DNA of 64,000 bases from Streptomyces sp. V4I2 (GCF_030817655.1 NZ_JAUSZM010000003.1:10292001-10356000), one strand, 5' to 3'. Shown: positions 42,171 through 51,204, numbered from the stretch's first letter. The notes: generated by a model from the letters alone, not told the origin. Numbers and translations are program-made.

Positions 42171-44858
42171 TCACTGGTCGAGGCCGTAGCGCGCGCGGGC
42201 CTGCGCGACGGTCTCCGGGGCGACCTGCCCGGTCCTGGCCAGCCGGTACAGCGCCGTCACCACGATGGACTCGGCGTCCACCTGGAAGTGGCGGCGCACG
42301 TCCGCACGGGTGTCGGAGAGACCGAAACCGTCGGTGCCCAGGGAGTAGTAGTCCTGCTCGACCCACTGGCTGATCTGGTCGGGCACCTGCCGCATCCAGT
42401 CGCTGACGGCCAGCACCGGGCCCGGCGCACCGGCCAGCGCCCGGGTGACGTACGGGGTGCGCTCCTCGCCGCGCATGCGGGCGGCGTCGGTGTTCATCGC
42501 GTCGCGCCGCAGCTCGGTCCAGGACGTCACCGACCACACGTCGGCGTGTACGTTCCAGTCGGAGGCGAGGAGTTCCTGCGCTCGGAGTGCCCAGTGGATG
42601 GCCGTACCGGAGGACAGCAGCTGGAGCCGGGGGCCGGTCGCGGTGGGCTCGGCGGGCCGGAACCGGTAGATGCCCCGGACGATGCCCTCCTCGATACCCG
42701 GCAGCGCCGGCATGGTCGGCTGGTGCTTGGGCTCGTTGTACACGGTCAGGTAGTAGAAGACGTTCTCCGGCTGCTCGCCGTACATCCGGCGCAGACCGTC
42801 CCGGACGATCACCGCGATCTCGAAGGCGAACGCCGGGTCGTAACTGATCACCGCCGGGTTGGTGGAGGCCAGCAAGTGCGAGTGCCCGTCGCCGTGTTGC
42901 AGCCCCTCGCCGGTCATGGTGGTGCGTCCGGCGGTGCCGCCGACGACGAAGCCGCGGCCCATCTGGTCGCCGAGCGCCCAGAACTGGTCGCCGGTGCGCT
43001 GGAATCCGAACATGGCGTAGAAGATGTAGAGCGGGATCATCGGCTCACCGTGCGTGGCGTACGAGGTGGCAGCGGCGGCGAACTCGGCCACGGAACCCGC
43101 TTCGGTGATGCCCTCGATGATCAGCTGCCCGGTCTTGCTCTCCTTGTAGTAGAGCAGTTGGTCGGCGTCGACCGGGTCGTAGTTCTGGCCCAGCGGTGAG
43201 TAGATCCCGGCCGTCGGGAACATCGACTCCATCCCGAACGTACGAGCCTCGTCGGGGATGATCGGCACCCAGCGCGCCCCGGTCCGCTCGTCCCGCATCA
43301 GGTCCTTGACCAGGCGGACCAGCGCCATCGTGGTGGCGACCTCCTGATGGCCGAAGCCCTTCTCCAGAGCCTCGAAGGGCTTGGCGGACGGTTCCGGCAG
43401 CGGTTTGGCGATCACCCGGCGAACGGGGAGGGGGCCGCCCAGCGCCGCCCGCCGCTCATGTAGGTACCGCACCTCCGGCGAGTTCTCCCCCGGGTGCCAG
43501 AACGGCACCTGCTCACCGGCGAGCGCGCTGTCGGGGATGGGGAGCTCCAGCAGGTCGCGCATCTCGCGGAACTGCTCCATCGTGAGCTTCTTCATTTGGT
43601 GGTTGGCGTTGCGGGACTCGATCGCCGAGCCGAGGGTGTGACCCTTGACCGTCTGGGCGAGGACCACCGTCGGCGCGCCCCGGTGCTCCACGGCGGCCCG
43701 GTAGGCGGCGTACACCTTCAACGGCTCGTGGCCGCCGCGGGAGTTCTCGAACAGCTCGACGACCTGGGCGTCGCTCAGGGAGGCGGAGACGGCGGAGAGA
43801 GCATCGCCGGTGAAGAAGTCTTTGCGTATGTAGGCGGCGTCCCGCGCTGCGAGTGTCTGCATCTGCGCGTCGGGCACCTCGCCCAGGCGCTGCACCAGGT
43901 CGCCGGTGGTGTCTTGTTTCAACAGCGGGTCCCAGGCTTCGCCCCACAGGGTCTTGACCACGTTCCAGCCGCTGCCGCGGAACCGGGCCTCCAACTCCTG
44001 AACGATCTTGGAGTTGGACCGGACCGGCCCGTCCAGGCGCTGCAGGTTGCAGTTGACCACGAAGGTGAGATTGTCCAGGCTCTCGCGGGACGCCAGCGTG
44101 AGAGCGGCGATCGACTCCGGCTCGTCCATCTCCCCGTCGCCCAGGAACGCCCACACCCGTGAGGCGGAGGTGTCCTTGATGCCGCGAGCCTGGAGGTAAC
44201 GGTTGAACCGAGCCTGGTAGATCGCGCCGAGCGGACCCAGCCCCATGGACACCGTCGGGAACTCCCACAGCCATGGCAGCCGGCGCGGGTGCGGGTAGGA
44301 CGGCAGGCCGTGGCCGCCGGCCTCCCTGCGGAAGGCGTTCAGTTGCTCCGTGCTCAGGCGCCCCTCGAGAAAGACCCGGGCGTAGATGCCCGGCGAAGCA
44401 TGCCCCTGCAGGAACAGCTGATCGCCCGAGCCGTCACCGTCCTTGCCCCGGAAGAAGTGGTTGAACCCGATCTCGTAGAGCCAGGCCGCAGACGCGTAGG
44501 TGGAGATGTGGCCGCCCAGTCCCAGACGCGAACCGCGGGTGACCATCGCCGCCGCGTTCCACCGGTTGAGCGCGGTGATCCTGGATTCCATCTCCACGTC
44601 CCCGTCGAACTCCGGCTGCGCGGAGGCCGGGACGGTGTTGATGTAGTCCGAGGACAGTAGCCCCGGCAGGGACATCGCGGACCGCGCCGCGAACTCGTGC
44701 ACCCGTCGCATCAGGTACACCGCCCGCTCCGGCCCGGCGTTCCGCACCACAGCGTCGAGGGAGGCCTGCCATTCGGCAGTCTCCTCGCGGTCACGGTCGG
44801 GTATCTGGTCGAGCTCACTGATCGCAGAGGACTCAGTGGGCCGGGACGGATCACTCAT
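42171..44858 (-). CDS. aceE: Pyruvate dehydrogenase E1 component (homodimeric AceE type)
   Basis: An 895-residue thiamine diphosphate enzyme that decarboxylates pyruvate and acetylates lipoyl E2. Typical AceE sequence is seen throughout: RLGLGGHISTYASAAWLYEI near residue 110, GQASP-like QGHASPGIYARVFLEG, and the ThDP/Mg motif GDGEMDEPES...NCNLQRLDGPV near residues 235-280. The C-terminal transketolase domain is complete and the length is normal. ATG 44858 follows GGAAGG. No E2 or E3 gene is in the window, so it must work with subunits encoded elsewhere or be a spare E1. It has no ECF41-type promoter close by; the one at 45408 serves a relic 315 nt upstream. Confidence 0.9.
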   Translation of the reverse strand: MSDPSRPTESSAISELDQIPDRDREETAEWQASLDAVVRNAGPERAVYLMRRVHEFAARSAMSLPGLLSSDYINTVPASAQPEFDGDVEMESRITALNRWNAAAMVTRGSRLGLGGHISTYASAAWLYEIGFNHFFRGKDGDGSGDQLFLQGHASPGIYARVFLEGRLSTEQLNAFRREAGGHGLPSYPHPRRLPWLWEFPTVSMGLGPLGAIYQARFNRYLQARGIKDTSASRVWAFLGDGEMDEPESIAALTLASRESLDNLTFVVNCNLQRLDGPVRSNSKIVQELEARFRGSGWNVVKTLWGEAWDPLLKQDTTGDLVQRLGEVPDAQMQTLAARDAAYIRKDFFTGDALSAVSASLSDAQVVELFENSRGGHEPLKVYAAYRAAVEHRGAPTVVLAQTVKGHTLGSAIESRNANHQMKKLTMEQFREMRDLLELPIPDSALAGEQVPFWHPGENSPEVRYLHERRAALGGPLPVRRVIAKPLPEPSAKPFEALEKGFGHQEVATTMALVRLVKDLMRDERTGARWVPIIPDEARTFGMESMFPTAGIYSPLGQNYDPVDADQLLYYKESKTGQLIIEGITEAGSVAEFAAAATSYATHGEPMIPLYIFYAMFGFQRTGDQFWALGDQMGRGFVVGGTAGRTTMTGEGLQHGDGHSHLLASTNPAVISYDPAFAFEIAVIVRDGLRRMYGEQPENVFYYLTVYNEPKHQPTMPALPGIEEGIVRGIYRFRPAEPTATGPRLQLLSSGTAIHWALRAQELLASDWNVHADVWSVTSWTELRRDAMNTDAARMRGEERTPYVTRALAGAPGPVLAVSDWMRQVPDQISQWVEQDYYSLGTDGFGLSDTRADVRRHFQVDAESIVVTALYRLARTGQVAPETVAQARARYGLDQ

Positions 44859-45173
44859 GGCAGCCTTCCTGTCGCGGCGTGGAGAAGAGGGGAATGCCGG
44901 CTGCGGAAAGGGTCGGTGTCACACAGACGGCCGGCCGGCAGGCACGGGCGGCGACAGATGCCGCCGCCCTGGTGGGGGCAACGCACGTTGAGCTACTGGG
45001 GCAACCTGTGGTGGTCCAAGTCGTGCTCGGGCTCGGGAGGAGCGTTCGCTCAGCGAGCACGGCACTGACGAACGGGGTCTGCGAGTCGGTGATCACTGGA
45101 CTGGGCCGGACCGGGACGGTCGGCAGCTCAATGGGGTGAGGTCATCGAGCGGCGGTTCCTCGGGGCTGACAGC
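44859..45173. other. Intergenic region upstream of aceE
   Basis: No gene seen. A TGTCACA at 44937-44943 on the plus strand lacks GGTC or TGTC at the right distance and no gene follows it. Confidence 0.4.
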
Positions 45174-45299
45174 CTAAAGAACCCCGAACAGCGGCATACG
45201 GCGGCACGGCGACCGCACGATCTCCCCCCCGTGGTCGTGGAACCCGGCGAAGGTCCTCGCGGTGAGGAGGCCGGCGGTACCTGCCACGACGACTCTCAT
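45174..45299 (-). pseudogene. N-terminal relic of an NmrA-type gene, with promoter and ribosome site retained
   Basis: ATG 45299 has AGAGG upstream. The 41-codon frame begins MRVVVAGTAGLLTARTFAGF then HDHGGEIVRSP and stops at 45174. It matches the Rossmann start MKVVVVGGTGLIGSKVVGKL, TEHGHEAV of the intact NmrA genes, but the glycine motif is damaged and the rest is gone. An ECF41-type promoter sits 82 nt upstream. Confidence 0.65.
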
Positions 45300-45381
45300 C
45301 TGGACCTCTTCCGGTACCGGGGCAGTGACCCGCTGCGCATCCTCGAAGACCCCGAGCCTGCCACCGTCCTCAACACACCTG

Positions 45382-45408
45382 GACAGGGCGAGGCCGCCTG
45401 GTGTGACA
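45382..45408 (-). promoter_or_regulatory. ECF41-type promoter in front of the NmrA relic
   Basis: TGTCACA at 45408-45402, 16 nt, TGTC at 45385-45382. Transcription would run through the relic toward aceE. Confidence 0.75.
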
Positions 45409-45488
45409 CCGTTGCAGGCGCCCGGCTGCGATTGGCGGATCGGGGTCGCCGCTTGTGACCGACTCGGGATCGAGGCCGCTGCACGCTG

Positions 45489-45983
45489 CTACTCGACGAA
45501 GTACGAGTCGTGCCTGTCGAAGAACGCGGCACGCGCCTCCTCCGAGGCGTGCGCCAGTTGCGACACCTGCTCGAAGTACTCCTCACGTGGTGCGCCCGGC
45601 GTGAACAGCAGCAGCATGTCGGCCGGGGCGTCGGAGTCGTTGCGGAAGGCGTGCAGACCGCCCTGGGGCACATGCAGGAAATCACCCTTGCGCGTGTCGA
45701 CCCACTGCACACCGTCGAACACACGCACCGTGCCGTCCAGGATGTAGAACGACTCCGAGATCCGCTTGTGGAAGTGCTTCTTGGGCCCGCCCGCCCTCGG
45801 ACTCATCTCCACCCGGTACAGGCCGAACTCTCCCCGCGTGGTGTCAGTGGTCGCGAGATAGTGGATGGCGTCCTTGCCGGTTCCGCTCTCGCCGATGGCC
45901 GGCGGTGTGGTGGCAGGCCGGTAGACGGCGCTGACCTCGCCGTCCTCTCCCCAGTACTTCTGTTCCGGATACGGGTACGACAT
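45489..45983 (-). CDS. Cupin-domain protein
   Basis: A 164-residue cupin of a different subgroup from the three related ones in the window. The first motif appears as GGPKKHFHKRISESFYILDG, with His ligands and Glu. The second is GDFLHVPQGGLHAFRNDSD. The N-terminus MSYPYPEQKYWGEDGEVSAV is polar. ATG 45983 gives the natural length. It has an ECF41-type promoter 78 nt upstream. A metal-dependent dioxygenase or sugar-modifying role is possible, but nothing here decides. Confidence 0.83.
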   Translation of the reverse strand: MSYPYPEQKYWGEDGEVSAVYRPATTPPAIGESGTGKDAIHYLATTDTTRGEFGLYRVEMSPRAGGPKKHFHKRISESFYILDGTVRVFDGVQWVDTRKGDFLHVPQGGLHAFRNDSDAPADMLLLFTPGAPREEYFEQVSQLAHASEEARAAFFDRHDSYFVE

Positions 45984-46060
45984 GTCGCGATTCCTTTCCT
46001 GCGACGGGCACGCGTGACGCGCCGGCGCGGGCCGCTGAACAGCGGTCCTCTCAACAATGA

Positions 46061-46087
46061 GACCGATGAGCACCCACCGATGTGACA
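46061..46087 (-). promoter_or_regulatory. ECF41-type promoter for cupin
   Basis: TGTCACA at 46087-46081, 16 nt, GGTC at 46064-46061. It lies only 22 nt from the end of the convergently placed MFS gene. Confidence 0.83.
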
Positions 46088-46108
46088 CTGGCGCTCCTGG
46101 ACGAGACG

Positions 46109-47641
46109 TCAGTCAACGACGTGGTGGTGGGCGAACCGGGACACCAGCGGGGGCTCCATCAGCCAGCCGTGCGCCCGCCCGCGCAGTGGATAACGGGCCG
46201 TGTCGGCTTCCCGCAGCGTGCCGAAGGCCACCAACGCGCCGATGGCCAACAGGCCCGCACACAGCGGCATGGCCCGGCTGAATGACGCGTCGAAGGCGGC
46301 ACCTGATCGGTAGGCGTCCGGCCCCATCCCCACCAGCAGCGGCAGCGCTGCCACGGAGACCAGGCCGGAGGCGCGGGCCGCGGCGTTGTTGATGCCACTT
46401 GCCAGCCCGGCGTTCGCGGCCTCCACCGACGACAGCAGGGTGACGGTCAGCGGGGCGACCATGATGACCATGCCGGTGCCCATCACCATCAGGGCGGGCA
46501 GGACGTCATGGAGGTAGGACGTGCCGGGGCCGACCCGCAGCATCATCAGCATGCCGGCCCCGCACACCAGCGGGCCGACGGTGAGGGGGATCCGCGGCCC
46601 CAGCCGTTGGGCGAGCATGCCGGAGTGGGACGAGAACAGCACCATCAGCAGCGTGTTGGGCAGCATGGCCGCGCCGGCTGCCAGCGCCGAGTACCCGACG
46701 ACGATCTGCAACTGCAGAGCGGTCAGGAAGAAGAAACCGCCCGTGCCCGCGTACACGCACAGTGTGATCAGGTTGACGCTGCGGAACTGGCGGGACGAGA
46801 AGATCGACAACGGCATCATCGGGTCGTTGCTGCGTCCCTCCACCACAAGGAACGCGAAGGCCGCCACGGCGCTGCCCACGGCCGCGGCCAGGACCACCGG
46901 TCCGCCGTCCCGGGCCTCGGTCAGTGCGTAGGTGGCCAGGGCGAGCGTCACAGCGCCCAGCACGGCGCCGGGGATGTCGAAGCCGAGCCGCTTTCTGCCA
47001 CCGGCGCCGACTGCGGGACTGTCCCGCCGGGGCGTGCCCACGGACTCCGGGACATGACGTAGCGCCACGGGCAGGCACAGAAGCGCCGGCACAGCGCTGA
47101 GCAGGAAGGTCCAGCGCCAGCCGGGGCCGTCCACCAGCCAACCGCCCACAAACGGCCCGAGGGCCGCGCCGATTCCGCCGAATCCCGACCACAGGCCGAT
47201 CGCCCGGGGCCGGTCGTCCGGGTGGAACGAGGCCTCGATGATCGCCAGTGAGCCGGGGGTGATCAGGGCGCCGCCGACGCCCTGCAGTGCTCGGGCGGTG
47301 ATCAGCGTGGTGGTGTCGGGAGCCAGACCGCACAGCAGGGAAGCCACCGCGAACCACACATTGCCCATGACGAAGAGGCGACGCCGTCCGAAACGGTCGC
47401 CCAGCGAGCCGCCCAGCAGGATCAGGGCCGCCAGAGTCAGCATGTAGGCGTTCGCGGTCCACTGCAGAACGCCGAGGTCGGCGTCGAAGTCCGCGCCGAT
47501 GTGCGGCAGCGCGACGTTGGTGACGGTCGAGCCGAGCATGACCACGCTGGATCCCAGAACGGTGGCCAGCAGGGTCCACCGGCCGCGCGCACTGGCGATA
47601 CGGAGGGGACCCCGATCGTCCGGAGACGGAGATGAAGGCAT
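46109..47641 (-). CDS. MFS drug/proton antiporter (DHA2, 14-helix type)
   Basis: A 510-residue exporter of the DHA2 family. Hallmarks are LDxTVVNVALP-like GSTVTNVALPHIGADF in helix 1, WTANAYMLTLAALILLGGSL, GDRFGRRRLFVMG (motif A), and the motif C region SGFGGIGAALGPFVGGWL. About 14 membrane segments can be counted. It follows the epoxide-hydrolase-like gene by 14 nt and is the last gene of the CMD-hydrolase-MFS operon. The context suggests export of a toxic compound or product handled by the operon. Confidence 0.86.
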   Translation of the reverse strand: MPSSPSPDDRGPLRIASARGRWTLLATVLGSSVVMLGSTVTNVALPHIGADFDADLGVLQWTANAYMLTLAALILLGGSLGDRFGRRRLFVMGNVWFAVASLLCGLAPDTTTLITARALQGVGGALITPGSLAIIEASFHPDDRPRAIGLWSGFGGIGAALGPFVGGWLVDGPGWRWTFLLSAVPALLCLPVALRHVPESVGTPRRDSPAVGAGGRKRLGFDIPGAVLGAVTLALATYALTEARDGGPVVLAAAVGSAVAAFAFLVVEGRSNDPMMPLSIFSSRQFRSVNLITLCVYAGTGGFFFLTALQLQIVVGYSALAAGAAMLPNTLLMVLFSSHSGMLAQRLGPRIPLTVGPLVCGAGMLMMLRVGPGTSYLHDVLPALMVMGTGMVIMVAPLTVTLLSSVEAANAGLASGINNAAARASGLVSVAALPLLVGMGPDAYRSGAAFDASFSRAMPLCAGLLAIGALVAFGTLREADTARYPLRGRAHGWLMEPPLVSRFAHHHVVD

Positions 47642-47655
47642 GTCGCGTCCCGGCG

Positions 47656-48603
47656 TCAGTTGGCGAAGCCGTCGCGTCCGGCGTGTTCCTGCCGCAGGGC
47701 GCGCACGTCACGCACGGCGGCCGCGAACGACTCCGGGCGTTCCTGCGGGAGATTGTGACCGGCGTCCGGCACCTGCCGGTGCAACCGGGGACCGGTGAAG
47801 TGGTGAGCGCTGGACGAACCGTCCGTCGCCGGGAAGTTACCGTCGGCCAGGCCGTCGAGGGTGACGGTGGGAACCGTGATCGCGGGCAGCTCGGCGAGAC
47901 GCCTCTCGAGGTCCACGTACGCCTCGGCGCTCGGCGCGAAGCCGAGCCGGTGCCGGTACGAATGGATGACGACGTCGGTGTAGTCGGGATTCCGGAAGGC
48001 CTCCGCGGCCCGCGCCAGATCTTCTTCCACGAACGGCCACCGGGGGGAGTTCCGCTTCCAGATGACCCGGGCGACACCCGTGGGGTCGGCGGCCAGACCG
48101 GCCTCGCCCCGCTCGGTGAGGAAGTAGTAGAAGTACCAGAAACCGGCTTCCAGTTCGGCGGCCACGGGGGTCATCGCCGCGCCGATGTCCTGGATGAGAT
48201 AGCTGTTGACCGAGACCAGTCCCAGGATCCGCTCGGGCCACAGTGCCGCGGCGATGTTGGCGGCCCGTCCGCCCCAGTCGTATCCGGCCACGTAAGCCCG
48301 CTCGACGCCCAGAGCGTCCATGAGCGCGATGACGTCGGCTCCCAGGGCGGCCTGCTGCCCCGACCGCGGGGACGCTTCGGACAGGAACGCGGTAGGACCG
48401 TGTCCCCGCAAGTAGGGGACGATGACCCGGAAACCGTCCTGGGCGAGTAGCGGGGCCACCTCGACGTAGCTGTGGATGTCGTAGGGGAAACCGTGCAGGA
48501 GCAGCACAGTGTCGCCGTCCGCGGGTCCCGTCTCGTGGTAGGCGACCTCCAGCCCGTCGGTTCTGACTCGTCGCAGAGGGGTGAGTGCGGGGCGATCTGG
48601 CAT
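47656..48603 (-). CDS. Alpha/beta hydrolase, epoxide hydrolase-like
   Basis: A 315-residue alpha/beta hydrolase. The oxyanion motif is LLLHGFPYDIHSYVEV. The nucleophile elbow is AGYDWGGRAAN, with Asp in the GYDWGG context typical of epoxide hydrolases and haloalkane dehalogenases. The catalytic His is in PDAGHNLPQERPE. ATG 48603 has an AGAGGA site. It sits between the CMD gene and the MFS exporter. A hairpin at 48638 separates it from the CMD gene and may lower its expression. Confidence 0.85.
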   Translation of the reverse strand: MPDRPALTPLRRVRTDGLEVAYHETGPADGDTVLLLHGFPYDIHSYVEVAPLLAQDGFRVIVPYLRGHGPTAFLSEASPRSGQQAALGADVIALMDALGVERAYVAGYDWGGRAANIAAALWPERILGLVSVNSYLIQDIGAAMTPVAAELEAGFWYFYYFLTERGEAGLAADPTGVARVIWKRNSPRWPFVEEDLARAAEAFRNPDYTDVVIHSYRHRLGFAPSAEAYVDLERRLAELPAITVPTVTLDGLADGNFPATDGSSSAHHFTGPRLHRQVPDAGHNLPQERPESFAAAVRDVRALRQEHAGRDGFAN

Positions 48604-48637
48604 GAGAGTCCTCTGGATTCCGGTACGAGTGAGGGCG

Positions 48638-48673
48638 GCCCTGGCTCCCCGCAGGCATGCGGGGAGCCAGGGC
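48638..48673 (-). terminator. Hairpin between CMD and hydrolase genes
   Basis: A perfect 16-bp stem (GCCCTGGCTCCCCGCA at 48638-48653, complement at 48658-48673) with a GGCA loop. It could be a partial terminator or an RNA-processing and stability element inside the operon. Confidence 0.65.
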
Positions 48674-48711
48674 GACATCGGTGGGTGCCCGGTGTGCCCC
48701 GAGCGGACGTC

Positions 48712-49182
48712 TCAGCCGAACATGCCGGGCTTGTAACCGCCCGCGGGCTGCTGGTTGATGATGTTGATGCGGTTGTAGGCGTTGATGACGGCGATCAGAG
48801 AGATCAGCGCGGCGAGCTGGTCCTCGTCGTAGTGCTTCGCGGCGTTCGCCCATGCCTCGTCCGACACACCGTTCGCGGCGTCCGCGGTGCGGGTGCCCTG
48901 CTCGGCCAGCTCCAGCGCCGCACGCTCGGCGTCGGTGAAGACGGTGGCCTCACGCCACGCGGCCACGAGGTTCAGACGCTGCTGGTCCTCGCCCGCGGCG
49001 ATGGCGTCCTTGGTGTGCATGTCGGTGCAGAAACCGCAGCCGTTGATCTGGCTGGCACGGATGTTTACCAGCTCCACGGTGGCTGCCGGAAGTGCCGAGT
49101 GCACCACACTGGCGGCCGAGTTCAGGTGCTTCATGACCTTGCCCGCAAGGGCGTTGCCGAAGTAGTTGATACGTGCGTCCAC
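48712..49182 (-). CDS. Carboxymuconolactone decarboxylase/AhpD-like protein
   Basis: A 156-residue all-helical CMD-family protein. The AhpD-type active site is present as NGCGFCTDMHTKDA, with the CxxC pair and a following His, which suggests peroxide or disulfide chemistry rather than lactone decarboxylation. LAALISLIAVINAYNRINII near the C-terminus is the second family signature. The GTG start at 49182 has GAGGAGA upstream. Genes of this family are the most common partners of ECF41 sigma factors, and this one has a well-formed ECF41-type promoter. It heads an operon with a hydrolase and an MFS exporter. Confidence 0.9.
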   Translation of the reverse strand: MDARINYFGNALAGKVMKHLNSAASVVHSALPAATVELVNIRASQINGCGFCTDMHTKDAIAAGEDQQRLNLVAAWREATVFTDAERAALELAEQGTRTADAANGVSDEAWANAAKHYDEDQLAALISLIAVINAYNRINIINQQPAGGYKPGMFG

Positions 49183-49221
49183 GACGGGATCTCCTCGGAT
49201 GTGGGACCGTTACAACGCACT

Positions 49222-49248
49222 GACCGGGACCGCCCTCGATCTGTGACA
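49222..49248 (-). promoter_or_regulatory. ECF41-type promoter for the CMD operon
   Basis: TGTCACA at 49248-49242, 16 nt, GGTC at 49225-49222. Divergent from the promoter at 49379. Confidence 0.87.
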
Positions 49249-49378
49249 GCGTTCGCCGACGACGCCCGGTTCAGTGAGGGCCGGCCACCGGCCGGACTTC
49301 AGTGCAGTGGACGGAGGTAGGCCCGTGAACGGAACAGCCGCGCCGTAATTCGCCCGCCTTGGTCCCTTTTCCTTGGTG

Positions 49379-49405
49379 TGTCACACATCGGCTCCTGGCC
49401 CGGTC
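49379..49405 (+). promoter_or_regulatory. ECF41-type promoter for the esterase-hydrolase pair
   Basis: TGTCACA at 49379-49385, 16 nt, GGTC at 49402-49405. Confidence 0.87.
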
Positions 49406-49455
49406 TGATGGTGTGGAAGTCCTGTGAAACTCCACCATCTCTGAAGGAGCACACC

Positions 49456-50406
49456 GTGAGTGACATCATTCTCGAGCCCGCCGCGCAGGAGTTCGCCGAC
49501 GCGACCGCCAAACCGCCGCTGCTGTACGAGCTCGGCGTCGACGGTGCCCGCAAGCTGCTCGATGACGTGCAGGCCCAGCCCATCGAGAAGCTCGACGTGG
49601 ACGAGAAGTGGATCACCGTCCCCGCCCACGTGGGTGACGTGAAGGTGCGCATCGTCAAGCCTGTCGGCAGCAGCGGCGTGCTGCCCGTGATCCTCTACGT
49701 GCACGGCGGCGGCTGGATTCTGGGCAACGCCGGTACACACGACCGTCTGGTGCGCGAGCTGGCAGTGGGGGCGAAGGCGGCCCTGGTGTTCGTCGAATAC
49801 GATCGTTCACCTGAGGCGAAGTACCCCGTCGCCATCGAGCAGGCCTACGCCACCGCCCAGTGGATCACCACCAAGGGGAGCGAGGAATCCATCGACGGGT
49901 CCCGCCTCGTCGTCGCCGGTGACTCCGTCGGCGGCAACATGACCGCGGCCCTCACCCACATGGCCAAGCAGCGCGGCGACGTGACCTTCCTGCACCAGTC
50001 GCTGTACTACCCCGTCACCGACGCGGCCCAGGACACCGAGAGCTACCAGACCTTCGCCCATGGCCCGCACCTGACGGCGAAGGCCATGGAATGGTTCTGG
50101 GACGCCTACACCACCGACCCGGCCGAGCGCGCCCAGATCACCGCATCACCCCTGCGCGCCACACTGGAAGACCTCCAGGGCCTACCGCCGGCGCTCGTCA
50201 TCGTCGACGAGAACGACGTACTGCGTGACGAGGGCGAAGCGTACGCCCGCAAGCTCATCCAGGCCGGCGTGCCGACCACAAGCATCCGCTACAACGCCAG
50301 CCTGCACGACTTCATGATGCTGAACACGGTCCGCGGAACCCAGGCCTCGAGCGCGGCGATCGAGCAGGCCATCCACGTTCTGCGAAAGGCCCTGGGAACC
50401 AACTGA
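49456..50406 (+). CDS. Alpha/beta hydrolase, hormone-sensitive-lipase-type esterase
   Basis: A 316-residue carboxylesterase of the HSL/GDXG type. The oxyanion motif LYVHGGGWILGN and the nucleophile motif VVAGDSVGGNMTAAL are clear. The acid residue lies in VDENDVLRDEGEAY and the His in ASLHDFMM. The GTG at 49456 has GAAGGAG upstream. It is the first gene after the ECF41-type promoter at 49379. A second hydrolase follows after 78 nt on the same strand and is probably cotranscribed. Confidence 0.87.
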   Translation: MSDIILEPAAQEFADATAKPPLLYELGVDGARKLLDDVQAQPIEKLDVDEKWITVPAHVGDVKVRIVKPVGSSGVLPVILYVHGGGWILGNAGTHDRLVRELAVGAKAALVFVEYDRSPEAKYPVAIEQAYATAQWITTKGSEESIDGSRLVVAGDSVGGNMTAALTHMAKQRGDVTFLHQSLYYPVTDAAQDTESYQTFAHGPHLTAKAMEWFWDAYTTDPAERAQITASPLRATLEDLQGLPPALVIVDENDVLRDEGEAYARKLIQAGVPTTSIRYNASLHDFMMLNTVRGTQASSAAIEQAIHVLRKALGTN

Positions 50407-50484
50407 CACCCATCGGGCGGTGACGCCCATGCGCCAGCCCAGATGTGCCGCGCATGCTGCACCGGCAAACGAAAGGCCACTCTC

Positions 50485-51204
50485 GTGAGTGCACTGAAAC
50501 CAACCATTGTCCTCGTCCACGGCGCCTTCGCGGACTCGTCCAGCTGGAACGGCGTCGTCGAAAGGCTCCAGTCCCACGACTACCCGGTGGTGGCCGCCAG
50601 CAACCCGCTGCGCGGACTGGCCGGAGACGCCGATCACGTCAGGCAACTCGTGGCCTCCATCGACGGCCCGGTCGTCCTCGTCGGCCACTCCTACGGCGGG
50701 TCGGTCATCAGCAACGCCGCGACGGGACTGAACAACGTCAAGGCGCTCGTCTACGTCGCGGCCTTCCTGCCCGACGAGGGGGAGAGCGCGGTCACCCTGT
50801 CGGGCAAGTTCCCCGGCAGCACTCTCGGAGAGACGCTGCGCCCGGTGCCGGTCAGGCTTCCCGACGGCAGGCAGGTCGCGGATCTCTATATCGAGCAGAG
50901 CAAGTTCCATGACCAGTTCGCCGCCGACGTCCCCGACGAGACCGCGGCGGTCATGGCCGCCACCCAACGTCCCGTGACCGATGCCGCGCTGGCAGAGGGC
51001 GCCTCAGCCCCTGCGTGGAAGGACCTTCCGGCATGGGTTCTCGTGGCCACCGAGGACCGGAACATTCCGCCGCAGGCGCAGACCTTCATGGCTGAGCGTG
51101 CGAAGGCCACCTTTGTGAGCCTCAACGCCTCCCACGCGGTCAGTGTCTCGCACCCCGGTGATGTCGCCCGCCTGATCAACGAGGCGGCGCAGGCGACCGC
51201 CTGA
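50485..51204 (+). CDS. Alpha/beta hydrolase, cytosolic paralogue of the secreted one
   Basis: A 239-residue hydrolase with TIVLVHGAFADSSSW, the elbow GHSYGGS, and the His in NASHAVSVSHPG. It is strongly similar to the mature part of the protein at 40204 but has no signal peptide. The GTG at 50485 gives MSALKPTIVLVHG and follows AAAGG. There is no promoter motif in the 78-nt gap, so it likely depends on the promoter at 49379. The reaction is unknown. Confidence 0.86.
   Translation: MSALKPTIVLVHGAFADSSSWNGVVERLQSHDYPVVAASNPLRGLAGDADHVRQLVASIDGPVVLVGHSYGGSVISNAATGLNNVKALVYVAAFLPDEGESAVTLSGKFPGSTLGETLRPVPVRLPDGRQVADLYIEQSKFHDQFAADVPDETAAVMAATQRPVTDAALAEGASAPAWKDLPAWVLVATEDRNIPPQAQTFMAERAKATFVSLNASHAVSVSHPGDVARLINEAAQATA

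Noticed and set aside
44937..44963. TGTCACA on the plus strand upstream of nothing
   Set aside because: Sixteen bases later the sequence is AGGC, not KGTC, and no gene follows on that strand.
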